Below are positions 7,043 to 14,269 of a stretch of 15,525 nt of DNA, one piece after another. The stretch is from NCBI GenBank assembly GCA_015489565.1, contig WFZM01000005.1, positions 1 through 15,525 of the forward strand, in the 5' to 3' direction. Source of the DNA: Patescibacteria group bacterium. Lineage in GTDB: Bacteria; Patescibacteriota; Minisyncoccia; Phycocordibacterales; UBA2100. Below the pieces are notes generated by a model. The model ran no database searches. It had not been told where the DNA came from and saw only the letters and a list, made by a program, of their open reading frames with translations. Positions within the stretch are counted from its first letter, which is position 1. The number at the start of each line of letters is the position of its first letter. The translations under genes and the position numbers were made by a program.

Positions 7043-8131
7043 TTATCTGCTTAGAGCCTCAAGGCCTGGCAGGGTTTCTGATTCTAAATACTTAAGCATG
7101 GCACCTCCACCACTAGAGCGAAAGCTAAATAAATCTCCCTTTTGAAGCTCGTCTATAATCGCATTACTATCCCCGCCCCCTACGTAGGTCTTGGGCTTGA
7201 ATATTTCTATTTGATTTATAAGGGCGGCCGAACCTTGGCTAAAACCTCTCTCATACCAGCCAAGCGGCCCATTCCACAAAAGAAAATCCACTCCATACAA
7301 AAAGTCAAGTGGTGGGAAAGCGTCAACTATAATCTCCCCTTCTTTAATGTCAAAGCCGTCACTTTTGCGTGTGCTGTTTTTCATAAGCACAGTATATTTT
7401 TCCGGCAAAAATAAATGCGGGTGATTTAAAACTTCCGGGTCTATATATCCATCTTCAACCTTTGAGTCTCCCACGCTATAGCCTCGCGCAAGTAAGGCGT
7501 CATTTGCCAAGGCTCCCGCAAGCAAAACTTTCTGGTACCTTTCAAGCATTTTCTTTACCAACGGCTCTTTTGTGGAAAACTTATCACCACCCAGCACAAA
7601 AGCTGCAAAGCCCTTAGGGTGCAGTGCCCTGTTTAAAGCCCTGAGCTCTTTTTCTACCAGAAGACCTGCCAAGCTTGGTAAAAGTCTTGGCAAAAGTACT
7701 ACCGACGCATGCTCTCTGTGTAAAACCGCAAAGGCATCTTGAACAAAAACATCAGCCATAGATGCCAAACTTCTTGCAAATCCCATGTCTGCATTCTTTT
7801 CCTCTTTAAAAGCGCGCAAATTCTCAAAAAGAAAAACACCATCAAGACGCTTTTTAAAATAATCTTCTTTTCGTACAAATTGTAAATCTTTTATATGTTT
7901 TTTAAGCTCCAGATATACCGACTCAAGACTCTGTGTGGCGTCCTTGCCTATATGAGCTACTATATAAAGAGCTCGTGCATATTTTTTGATTTTTCTTATA
8001 CTTGGCAAAGCTTTCTTAATCCTAAAATCGTCTAGGACTTTACCTTCTTTATCTATGGGCACATTTAAAGACGCGCGGAGCAGCACTTTCTTATCTTTTA
8101 TATCTTCCAAATGCTTTGATAAGTATCTCAT
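7043..8131 (-). CDS. pgk: Phosphoglycerate kinase (divergent, short)
   Basis: It catalyses the ATP-forming step 1,3-bisphosphoglycerate to 3-phosphoglycerate in glycolysis. Family landmarks are present: NVP at 23-25, DDFR with Arg37, His60, FENLR with Arg106, HREHAS with Arg139, GGDK with Lys184, LWNGPLG at 285-291, the nucleotide motif GGGDS at 318-322, and GGGA at 341-344 near the C terminus. Length is 362 residues against roughly 390-415 for most bacterial enzymes. The usual R-x-D-x-N-V-P near the N terminus reads R-A-S-L-N-V-P, so the 3PG-binding Asp is Ser21. The start overlaps the tpiA stop as ATGA, so the two are translationally coupled. Confidence 0.92.
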   Translation of the reverse strand: MRYLSKHLEDIKDKKVLLRASLNVPIDKEGKVLDDFRIKKALPSIRKIKKYARALYIVAHIGKDATQSLESVYLELKKHIKDLQFVRKEDYFKKRLDGVFLFENLRAFKEEKNADMGFARSLASMADVFVQDAFAVLHREHASVVLLPRLLPSLAGLLVEKELRALNRALHPKGFAAFVLGGDKFSTKEPLVKKMLERYQKVLLAGALANDALLARGYSVGDSKVEDGYIDPEVLNHPHLFLPEKYTVLMKNSTRKSDGFDIKEGEIIVDAFPPLDFLYGVDFLLWNGPLGWYERGFSQGSAALINQIEIFKPKTYVGGGDSNAIIDELQKGDLFSFRSSGGGAMLKYLESETLPGLEALSR

Positions 8132-8865
8132 TTTATTTTAGAAATTATAGCTTCAAGCTCTTTGGCATCAACACTTGCCCTGCCCAGCAAAACTCCGGAT
8201 ACTTCCTGCAAAGATAGAATACTCGCGGCGCTTAAAGAATTAACAGACCCACCATAAATAAGAGGTACTGCGCGCCCTTTCCTGTCACCAAAAAGTTTTA
8301 CCAGAGTTTTGCGAATATAAATCATCATCATTTCTATATCACGAGCACTGGGTGGTTTTGCGGCCCCTACCGCCCAGACAGGTTCATACGCTATAATAAA
8401 CTTAAGTGGCTTATTTGCCGGATAATACTTTAAGGCACTTTGTATTTGCTTGCGGACAAATTTGTAATGCTCAGCCTCGCTGTCGCGCTTGTGCTCTCCA
8501 ACTATGATTATAGGTAAAATTTTATTCTTGTATGCCTCCTGAACTTTTTTCGCAACTCCTTCATCGTCAAGCCCGCGAGCACGCTCCTCGGAGTGCCCCA
8601 CAAGCGCCATGTCCACTTTAGCCTCTTTTATTTGCCTTGCGCTGATGCAGCCTGTATGCGCGCCGGAAAAGCCCAGGCTCTGCGCCACGAAGCTAAGGGA
8701 CTTCCCTTTGTAAGAGCTTCTAAGCGACAAAAGATGAATGTGTGAAGGTGCAAGCATGAGTGCCACATTTTTCTTTTTAGATAAGATTTTGTATTTTTCA
8801 AAAAGATTCTTTGCTTCTTTTGGGGAATCCAAATAAGTTTTCCAATTGCCAATTATGATTTTCAT
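8128..8865 (-). CDS. tpiA: Triosephosphate isomerase
   Basis: It interconverts dihydroxyacetone phosphate and glyceraldehyde 3-phosphate. The 245-residue barrel has all catalytic residues: Asn7 and Lys9 in GNWK, His91 in VGHSEER, and Glu161 in AYEPVWAVG. The phosphate-gripping YGGSVN (204-209) and LLGRAS near the C terminus are present. Loop 6 reads VWAVGAAK instead of the common VWAIGTGK. The length is normal for the family. It heads a two-gene unit with pgk, overlapping it by 4 bases (ATGA). A -10 element 7 bases before the ATG and lack of a Shine-Dalgarno suggest a leaderless transcript. GAPDH, the enzyme between these two steps, is not in the window. Confidence 0.94.
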   Translation of the reverse strand: MKIIIGNWKTYLDSPKEAKNLFEKYKILSKKKNVALMLAPSHIHLLSLRSSYKGKSLSFVAQSLGFSGAHTGCISARQIKEAKVDMALVGHSEERARGLDDEGVAKKVQEAYKNKILPIIIVGEHKRDSEAEHYKFVRKQIQSALKYYPANKPLKFIIAYEPVWAVGAAKPPSARDIEMMMIYIRKTLVKLFGDRKGRAVPLIYGGSVNSLSAASILSLQEVSGVLLGRASVDAKELEAIISKIK

Positions 8866-9013
8866 ATTGGCTATTTTAACATAATTATTTCTGCAGAGTC
8901 CAAGGCTTATTAGTCCTTACAATTGCAGACTTGCAAAACTTAATATTCCGGAGATTTAAGCTCTTAAAGAAGTTTTGAAAACCATATGGTCGGCAATATG
9001 CATGCTCGAGGAA
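8866..9013. other. Longest intergenic gap (148 bp): tpiA promoter and a palindrome cluster
   Basis: This lies between the M16C stop codon and the tpiA start. The left end holds the tpiA promoter. The right end (8982-9013) is dense in short perfect palindromes. No convincing terminator hairpin with a T-tract is visible after the M16C gene, and no open reading frame or RNA gene is recognisable. Confidence 0.6.
8873..8881 (-). promoter_or_regulatory. tpiA-pgk extended -10 promoter (leaderless spacing)
   Basis: Minus-strand TGT TAAAAT is an extended -10 with 5 of 6 in the hexamer (8873-8878). The -35 region is weak. Seven bases separate the hexamer from the ATG, so the predicted start is 8866 or 8865, that is, at the start codon. 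No Shine-Dalgarno is present. Confidence 0.55.
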
Positions 9014-11839
9014 TTAAGCTTCATTTATTTTATCAAAAAGTTTAGCATCTTCTTTTTTAAGTTCTGCGCCTACGCTTAGCTTTACATTGCCTTTTTCTAA
9101 ATCCCTAGCAAGTCGCGCGAATAATTTTTCCATATCAAAGCGTGTTGCGCTTAAAATCTCTTCGCGTTTTTTCTCGAGAAAATCTTCAGTCTCTCCTTTG
9201 AAATCCATTATAAGCGCTCTGTGGGCTGCTTCTGTTTCAGACTGCGGCCTGTCAAAGTACAGCAGGACCCTGGCAATAGCCCCTTGAAAATCCGCCTCAT
9301 CAAACTCTGCTTCATAAAAAGCCTTCTCAAAAATCTCAAAGCTGCTTGAGACGTTCGGGTCATTAAAAGACCTAAAAAGTGCCAGCCCAGGATATATTGG
9401 CATAAAATATACTCCGTAAGCGCCTCTTTTGACTCTTATCTCGTCTGTAAGGTAGCCAAAGCTCAACAGATTTTGAGCCAGCAGCATTTTGTAAAAATCC
9501 GCCCCGGCCTCAAAAGTCAAGGCATTTTGATTTGCCGGAAGAAAATTATTTTTTAAAAAGCTGTTTTCATAGCTTTTTTCAAAATCAATATCAACTTTTT
9601 TATACATTCTAGAGCTTAGAAAGTCCAAGTTTTGCGCGACCATTTCTTTTGGAGAGAATTCCGCTATAAAAAGACCTCTTTTTGTAAAGACTTTCCGATA
9701 AAGTTCTTTGTAAGAGTATATTAGCTCTGCTGGCTCTTTTTTAAGTTCTGATTTAAGAAAATCTATAAAGGTATAGGCTGATATTTGCTCTTGAATGTAG
9801 TGACTCTTGCTCAGTCCAGATAGCGCAAGTTTATCTGTAAAAGATATGTGCGTGCGCCAGTCCTGTGTTTGCATCTGATATCTGGAAAGCATTTCTTTCA
9901 GACTTTCTGTTAAAATATTTTCATCAAAAAGTAGTTCCTGCGTATAAATCTCGAGCAAGGCAAAAATCTCAGCAGACTTTTTTACCCAGCTCTCGGCTTG
10001 AAAGTGCAGTTTAATTTCGGGCTCTTTCTTTCTGTTTGGCAATAACACCAGATTAAAATCAAAAGACTGTAAAGAAGATTTGAGTCTGTCTATTTCTTGG
10101 CGACTCCGCCCTTTGCTGGAAGCTTTTTTAAATAAGTCAAGCAAGACCTGCAAGCGCCTGAGCTCCTCTAAATCTAAATGAGACAAGTTGAAATAAAGAT
10201 CCAGCTTATAAATACCCGATTTGTTTTTACGCAGGTAGCTCCTGCCTCCGGCTGAAATTTTCTTTTCAATATTGAAAATTTTCCTTTTGCCGGCTTTAAG
10301 GTCTTTAAAAGAGCTGGGACTTATAAGACTCAAATCATCTTCTTGTTTTTTAAAATTCTTAAATTCCTCTATTTGCTTTTCTATTTCTCTTTTGCGGACC
10401 TTAGATACCTTTTTAAGAGTTGCCTGCTTAGCCTTGAATTCTTTTAAATTATCAAAAGACTCCTTGGCCTCAAGTTTGAAAATGCCGTAATCCTCGGATT
10501 CCAGAAAATACTTTCTAAAGTAAACATCAAATACAGTTTCATCCTTTTTAAAATCTTCTTCTATCTCTTTTAGGAGCTCTGAACTATTTAACGCTTCGGC
10601 CGGATTTATGTAATTCCACAAACTTAAAGTATGTTGGAAAACGGTTTTGGCCTTTGACTCAAGCATTGGCCATTTTTTTATGCGATACTTGGCATTTTCT
10701 ATTTCATCTTTAATCCTTTCTTTATTTAAGCCATCTTGAGCTATCTGTTTAATGGATTTTTGCACTAAAGCTTGCGCTTCTTTGAATTTCTCGGCGCCGA
10801 TGCCGTCGAAATGAATATGCATTAAATTAACAGATGTATCAGCTTCAAAGTAAAAATTGACATCTCTGGATAATCCGCTTTTCTTCAAATAAGTTTTCAG
10901 AAAATCACTTTCAAAGCGGCTCAGGGAATCAAAAATGATTTCCAATATAATATTGTCTTTCAAACGCTCGGCCTTCTCTGCGTAATAGACAAGCGCAAGA
11001 CGCGAATCATCTTTAGGCAAATTAAAATATTGCTTGACACTTTTCTTAGCAGTCTCCTTACCTTGAATAACTTTAAAGCTTCTGGACTTGCGGGCCGAGC
11101 TTAAATACTCATCTAAAAGCCCGAGAACTTCGCTTTCTTTTATGTCGCCATAAAGAAAGATTTTTACATTCTTTGTAGCATAGTATTTTTTGTAAAAAGT
11201 CTTGAAATCCTCAAAGCTTAGATCCACTATCTTGTTCGGGTCGCCACCACTGTCAAATTTATATGCCCCGTCCTTAAGCATGGACTTTAAAATCATATTT
11301 TCAAGAGTCACATCTGGATTACCATAATAAGAAATCATCTCCTGCAAAACCACACCGTTGTAGACCAGTTCCCCTTTTGAGTTTTTATCATATCTTTTGC
11401 CCTCTTGCCTTAGTATATTTTCCTCCCACAAAATATTAGGATTAAAAATGCCATCCAAATAAATATCCATTGTACTTAAAAAGTCCCCGTGATTTAGAGC
11501 TGAAAAATAATAAGATGTTTGCTCCGGATATGTGGTAGCATTTAATTGCAAGGCCTGCTTTCTACGCAAAAGAATATAAAAAGGATCCGCCCCGAAAAAC
11601 GGATATTTTTTTGAGCCGTGCAAAACCGAATGTTCCGTTATGTGGGGAAGACCCATATCATCATAAGGTCTGGTAATCAAACTCAAGCCGAAAAATTTTT
11701 CCTTGTCTTTATTTTTAAGCCAAAATATCTGAGCGCCGCTTTTGTGACGATATTCTATAAGTTTGGACTTTAAGTCTTTTAGCTTAGTTTCTTGGACAAT
11801 TTTGAAATTTATTTTTGGGTCCTTGCTTTTTCTTTGCAT
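9014..11839 (-). CDS. M16C family zinc metallopeptidase (presequence-protease-like)
   Basis: The 941-residue protein resembles presequence protease (PreP/Cym1) and the insulinase superfamily, which degrade short unstructured peptides in a closed chamber. The inverted zinc motif HxxEH is HITEH at 66-70, inside GLPHITEHSVLHGSKKYP. The distal zinc-ligand Glu fits E167 in the VVLQEM stretch, at the expected spacing. Two M16 half-domains (about 25-430 and 690-930) flank a helical M16C-associated linker with a coiled, Lys/Glu-rich part (about 470-510). No signal peptide is visible, so it is predicted cytoplasmic. AGGAG overlaps the rseP stop codon 7 bases upstream and supports this start; it follows rseP by 7 bases as one operon. 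Confidence 0.92.
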   Translation of the reverse strand: MQRKSKDPKINFKIVQETKLKDLKSKLIEYRHKSGAQIFWLKNKDKEKFFGLSLITRPYDDMGLPHITEHSVLHGSKKYPFFGADPFYILLRRKQALQLNATTYPEQTSYYFSALNHGDFLSTMDIYLDGIFNPNILWEENILRQEGKRYDKNSKGELVYNGVVLQEMISYYGNPDVTLENMILKSMLKDGAYKFDSGGDPNKIVDLSFEDFKTFYKKYYATKNVKIFLYGDIKESEVLGLLDEYLSSARKSRSFKVIQGKETAKKSVKQYFNLPKDDSRLALVYYAEKAERLKDNIILEIIFDSLSRFESDFLKTYLKKSGLSRDVNFYFEADTSVNLMHIHFDGIGAEKFKEAQALVQKSIKQIAQDGLNKERIKDEIENAKYRIKKWPMLESKAKTVFQHTLSLWNYINPAEALNSSELLKEIEEDFKKDETVFDVYFRKYFLESEDYGIFKLEAKESFDNLKEFKAKQATLKKVSKVRKREIEKQIEEFKNFKKQEDDLSLISPSSFKDLKAGKRKIFNIEKKISAGGRSYLRKNKSGIYKLDLYFNLSHLDLEELRRLQVLLDLFKKASSKGRSRQEIDRLKSSLQSFDFNLVLLPNRKKEPEIKLHFQAESWVKKSAEIFALLEIYTQELLFDENILTESLKEMLSRYQMQTQDWRTHISFTDKLALSGLSKSHYIQEQISAYTFIDFLKSELKKEPAELIYSYKELYRKVFTKRGLFIAEFSPKEMVAQNLDFLSSRMYKKVDIDFEKSYENSFLKNNFLPANQNALTFEAGADFYKMLLAQNLLSFGYLTDEIRVKRGAYGVYFMPIYPGLALFRSFNDPNVSSSFEIFEKAFYEAEFDEADFQGAIARVLLYFDRPQSETEAAHRALIMDFKGETEDFLEKKREEILSATRFDMEKLFARLARDLEKGNVKLSVGAELKKEDAKLFDKINEA

Positions 11840-11846
11840 AGCTCTC

Positions 11847-12959
11847 CTATCTATATATCAGCCTTAAAATATCGTTGTAGGTAATAGCAAGCATAAGCAG
11901 TATCAGGAGCCCAAAACCTATAAAGTTGACAGAATTTTCAAGCCAAGCCGGAGCTTTGCGCCGGAAAATCCACTCGTAAAGCACAAATACTATGCGTCCA
12001 CCATCCAGCGCCGGAATCGGCAGAAGGTTTATTACAGCCAAGTTAATGGAAATAAGAGCCATAAAATACGCCAAGTAAGCCATGCCCACTTGCGCAGCCT
12101 CACCAACCATTGAAGCTATACCCACCGGTCCGGCAACATGCTTAAGATCAAGCGACATACTGAAAGCCCCTTTAAGCAATGAGACCAAACCTTGCAGTAC
12201 ATCTTTTGTAACATTTATGGAGCTTTTAAGTCCCAAGTATAAAGATTTAAGAATTCCAAAACGCTCTTTTGACACCAAAGTCATGCTAATACCAACTGCC
12301 GCTCTTGACGGGTCGTCTTCTATAATACCTTGAGCCGGATTGAGTTCTACAACTTCCGTCTGACCTGTTTTTTTGATAATCTTAAATTCTAAGGATTCTC
12401 CGGGATGCTTGGCAATAAATTCCGCCACCATGTCCGGAGATAAAAGTGTGGGTTTCTCATCTTTTTTATCCTTTAGGTATACTTCGCTTATAGTATCCCC
12501 TATTGACAGACCGGCAACTTGAGCGGGAGAGCCCACCTTTGTTCCGGCTATCATCAGCGTGGAATTCTCGACATAATTTTTATCCCAAAAAAGTGGGGCT
12601 CCGGAATAATACACGCCGGCAAACAAAAACCAACCCAAAAGGAAATTAAATAATGCACCTGCCAGCAAGATAAGTATCTGCTTCCATGGCTCTTTGTGGT
12701 TAAGAGAGCGTTCTTTTTGCTCGGGGCTTAATTTCTCATCTTCTCGTTCTTCTCCAAAAAGCCGTACAAAGCCTCCGAAAGGTAGCCAGTTTAAAGTATA
12801 CTCTGTCTCGCCTATTTTTGCTATTCGTATGGCCTTTGGAGGATAACCTATGCCAAATTCATCTACTCGCACTTTAAAGAGCTTGGCAAAAATAAAATGC
12901 CCCAACTCATGAACCAATATAAGCAACAATAAAACTCCCAAAAAAATTAAAACTGTCAT
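11847..12959 (-). CDS. rseP: RseP/RasP-type site-2 intramembrane zinc metalloprotease
   Basis: The 370-residue membrane protease cleaves substrates within the bilayer, such as anti-sigma factors or leftover signal peptides in other bacteria. The zinc motif HELGH is at 17-21 in the first membrane helix. NWLPFGGFVRL follows at 57-67, the usual membrane-reentrant loop. A single PDZ domain covers about 130-205. The second zinc-ligand motif NLLPIPALDGGR is at 311-322, with Asp319. Further membrane segments are at about 93-115, 294-312 and 345-362. E. coli RseP has two PDZ domains; one is normal for shorter homologs. It is first in an operon with the M16C peptidase, after the frr terminator, and has a likely leaderless promoter. 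Confidence 0.93.
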   Translation of the reverse strand: MTVLIFLGVLLLLILVHELGHFIFAKLFKVRVDEFGIGYPPKAIRIAKIGETEYTLNWLPFGGFVRLFGEEREDEKLSPEQKERSLNHKEPWKQILILLAGALFNFLLGWFLFAGVYYSGAPLFWDKNYVENSTLMIAGTKVGSPAQVAGLSIGDTISEVYLKDKKDEKPTLLSPDMVAEFIAKHPGESLEFKIIKKTGQTEVVELNPAQGIIEDDPSRAAVGISMTLVSKERFGILKSLYLGLKSSINVTKDVLQGLVSLLKGAFSMSLDLKHVAGPVGIASMVGEAAQVGMAYLAYFMALISINLAVINLLPIPALDGGRIVFVLYEWIFRRKAPAWLENSVNFIGFGLLILLMLAITYNDILRLIYR

Positions 12960-12966
12960 GGCGCTA

Positions 12967-12994
12967 ATGATAACAATTTAAAGAGAAATTGCAA
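12967..12994 (-). promoter_or_regulatory. rseP promoter (leaderless spacing)
   Basis: Minus-strand TTGCAA (12989-12994, 4 of 6), a 16-base spacer, then TGT TATCAT (12967-12975), an extended -10 with 5 of 6. The predicted start is 12960, next to the ATG at 12959. The -35 overlaps the end of the frr terminator T-tract. No Shine-Dalgarno precedes rseP. Confidence 0.55.
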
Positions 12995-13023
12995 AAGCCG
13001 CCGCGCTACGCGTGGCGGCTTTT
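12993..13023 (-). terminator. Rho-independent terminator after frr
   Basis: The arms AAAAGCCGCC and GGCGGCTTTT are exact reverse complements around an 11-base centre that can add three more G-C pairs. Read leftward, the stem ends in CTTTT. It begins 11 bases after the frr stop. The A and T flanks make it usable in either direction, but no rightward gene exists here. It separates the mreB-paralog/frr unit from rseP. Confidence 0.8.
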
Positions 13024-13034
13024 ACTCTGTCAAA

Positions 13035-13589
13035 TTAGTTGTCAAGTATTTCCTTCTCTTTGTCTTCAAATATTTGCTCCAGCTTCTCGTTAGCCTCTTT
13101 AACAAGTTTTTCCATCTCTTCTTTAGCCATAAATTTCTCATCTTCTGTCATTTCTTTTTCTCTTTCTTTTTGCTGAATATCACTCCAGACTTCATCGCGC
13201 TCTTTACGGACAGAGACCCTTGCTTCTTCCAGTTTGTCTTTCGCCATCTTTACCAACTCTTGTCTCCTCTCGCCGGTAAGCTCCGGGAATATTACTCTCA
13301 AGCCCTTCTCGTCAACAATTATAGAAAGCCCCAAGTTGGCCTCGGTAATTGCGCGTTCAATTTCTTTTGCCGAGTTGGGATCAAAAGGTGTAACCCGCAG
13401 TGTTCTTGCATCTTCCACTGAAATATTTGCCATCTGATTCAAAGGACTTAAAGCTCCGTAATTAAGGGCCTTTATACCGTCTAAAATATCCGGAGTGGCG
13501 CGACCGGTGCGTATATTTTTCAGCTCTTTTTTCAGCCAATCTTGTATTTCCTCAAGTCTCTTTTTAAAATTTGTAAAATCGTAATTCAT
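13035..13589 (-). CDS. frr: Ribosome recycling factor
   Basis: It splits post-termination ribosomes together with EF-G. The 184-residue length is standard. The first helix carries the conserved RTGRATP (27-33), the hinge and beta domain cover about 31-105, and FPELTGERR begins at about 101, followed by the long helices of the three-helix bundle rich in Lys and Glu. It lies last in a unit with the delta'-like gene and the mreB paralog and is followed by a clear terminator. The 51-base gap before it contains only four G/C bases, and I see no Shine-Dalgarno. Confidence 0.95.
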   Translation of the reverse strand: MNYDFTNFKKRLEEIQDWLKKELKNIRTGRATPDILDGIKALNYGALSPLNQMANISVEDARTLRVTPFDPNSAKEIERAITEANLGLSIIVDEKGLRVIFPELTGERRQELVKMAKDKLEEARVSVRKERDEVWSDIQQKEREKEMTEDEKFMAKEEMEKLVKEANEKLEQIFEDKEKEILDN

Positions 13590-13640
13590 ATTTTTTATAT
13601 TAATTAATAAGTTTTTAAGTTCTTACATATTAATTTTATA
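13590..13640 (-). promoter_or_regulatory. AT-rich gap before frr, possible promoter
   Basis: Only four of 51 bases are G or C. On the minus strand the stop TGA of the delta'-like gene is followed directly by TATAAA, which reads as TGATATAAA, close to an extended -10. That would give a leader of about 39 nt. Other TA-rich hexamers nearer the ATG are also possible. The richness in A/T makes chance matches likely. Confidence 0.3.
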
Positions 13641-14267
13641 TCAAAGCTCCACAAAAGCAAGACTCTCAAGCAAAGCTTTGTGTGGTTGCGCTCCAAGATT
13701 ATCGGCGCGCCTAAAACTCAAAAGATTTTCCAAAGTCTTTCTTGCTCCGGGTTTATTCAGATTTTTCGTCAAGTAATATTCAAATGAGTCCAAAAAATCA
13801 GCTAATTTCTCTTTGTCTTTTTTACGCAAATTGTCCAGAAAATCCAGACGTTTATCTATATTTAAGTCAAGAAAGTCCCTGGCTGCCGAAGTATCCTTTT
13901 GGGGCTTGGCTGGTAAATTAATAGCTTGCAGGCGTGAACGCAAGGTGTCAAGCAAAGTATCTTCTTGCCCGGTATTTAAAAATATAATCTTTTTCTCAGG
14001 TAGCTCTTCCAGTACTTTGAGCAAAGCATTTTGCGCTTCCAGACCTATTTTATGAAAAGTCAAAAATATAATGCTTTTTTCTTTAACTGTACTTTGCAAG
14101 CTTAAATTTTGCAAATACCTTACATCTTCTATCTGCAAAAAATCCTTCTTTATGATGTAAGTCTCAAAAGCTTCAAGGCTCGGAAAAAAACGAGCCAGCA
14201 AAGATTTAGGGTCTTCTTGACCCGCATTTAGCAAAAAAGTGTTCCCTCCGGGGATTTTTATTTGCAT
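13641..14267 (-). CDS. DNA polymerase III delta'-like clamp-loader protein lacking ATPase motifs
   Basis: The 208-residue protein carries the delta'/HolB signature EAQNALLKVLEELP (77-90), followed by a sensor-1-like strand IIFLNTG (94-100) and the LRSRLQ segment (109-114) that corresponds to the SRC region of clamp loaders. There is no Walker A loop near the N terminus, and the strand where Walker B should be (about 65-72, IIFLTFHK) has no Asp-Glu pair. Delta' subunits of many bacteria are also non-hydrolysing, but this one is much shorter than the usual 300 or more residues. It starts 2 bases after the mreB paralog, so the two are co-transcribed. It may be the organism's delta' subunit or a clamp-loader accessory; which cannot be told here. 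Confidence 0.72.
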   Translation of the reverse strand: MQIKIPGGNTFLLNAGQEDPKSLLARFFPSLEAFETYIIKKDFLQIEDVRYLQNLSLQSTVKEKSIIFLTFHKIGLEAQNALLKVLEELPEKKIIFLNTGQEDTLLDTLRSRLQAINLPAKPQKDTSAARDFLDLNIDKRLDFLDNLRKKDKEKLADFLDSFEYYLTKNLNKPGARKTLENLLSFRRADNLGAQPHKALLESLAFVEL

Positions 14268-14269
14268 AT

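Noticed and set aside
13641..13643. TGA recoding (code 25, as in Gracilibacteria)
   Set aside because: TGA closes the delta'-like gene and tpiA at sensible lengths and no conserved gene needs TGA read as Gly.
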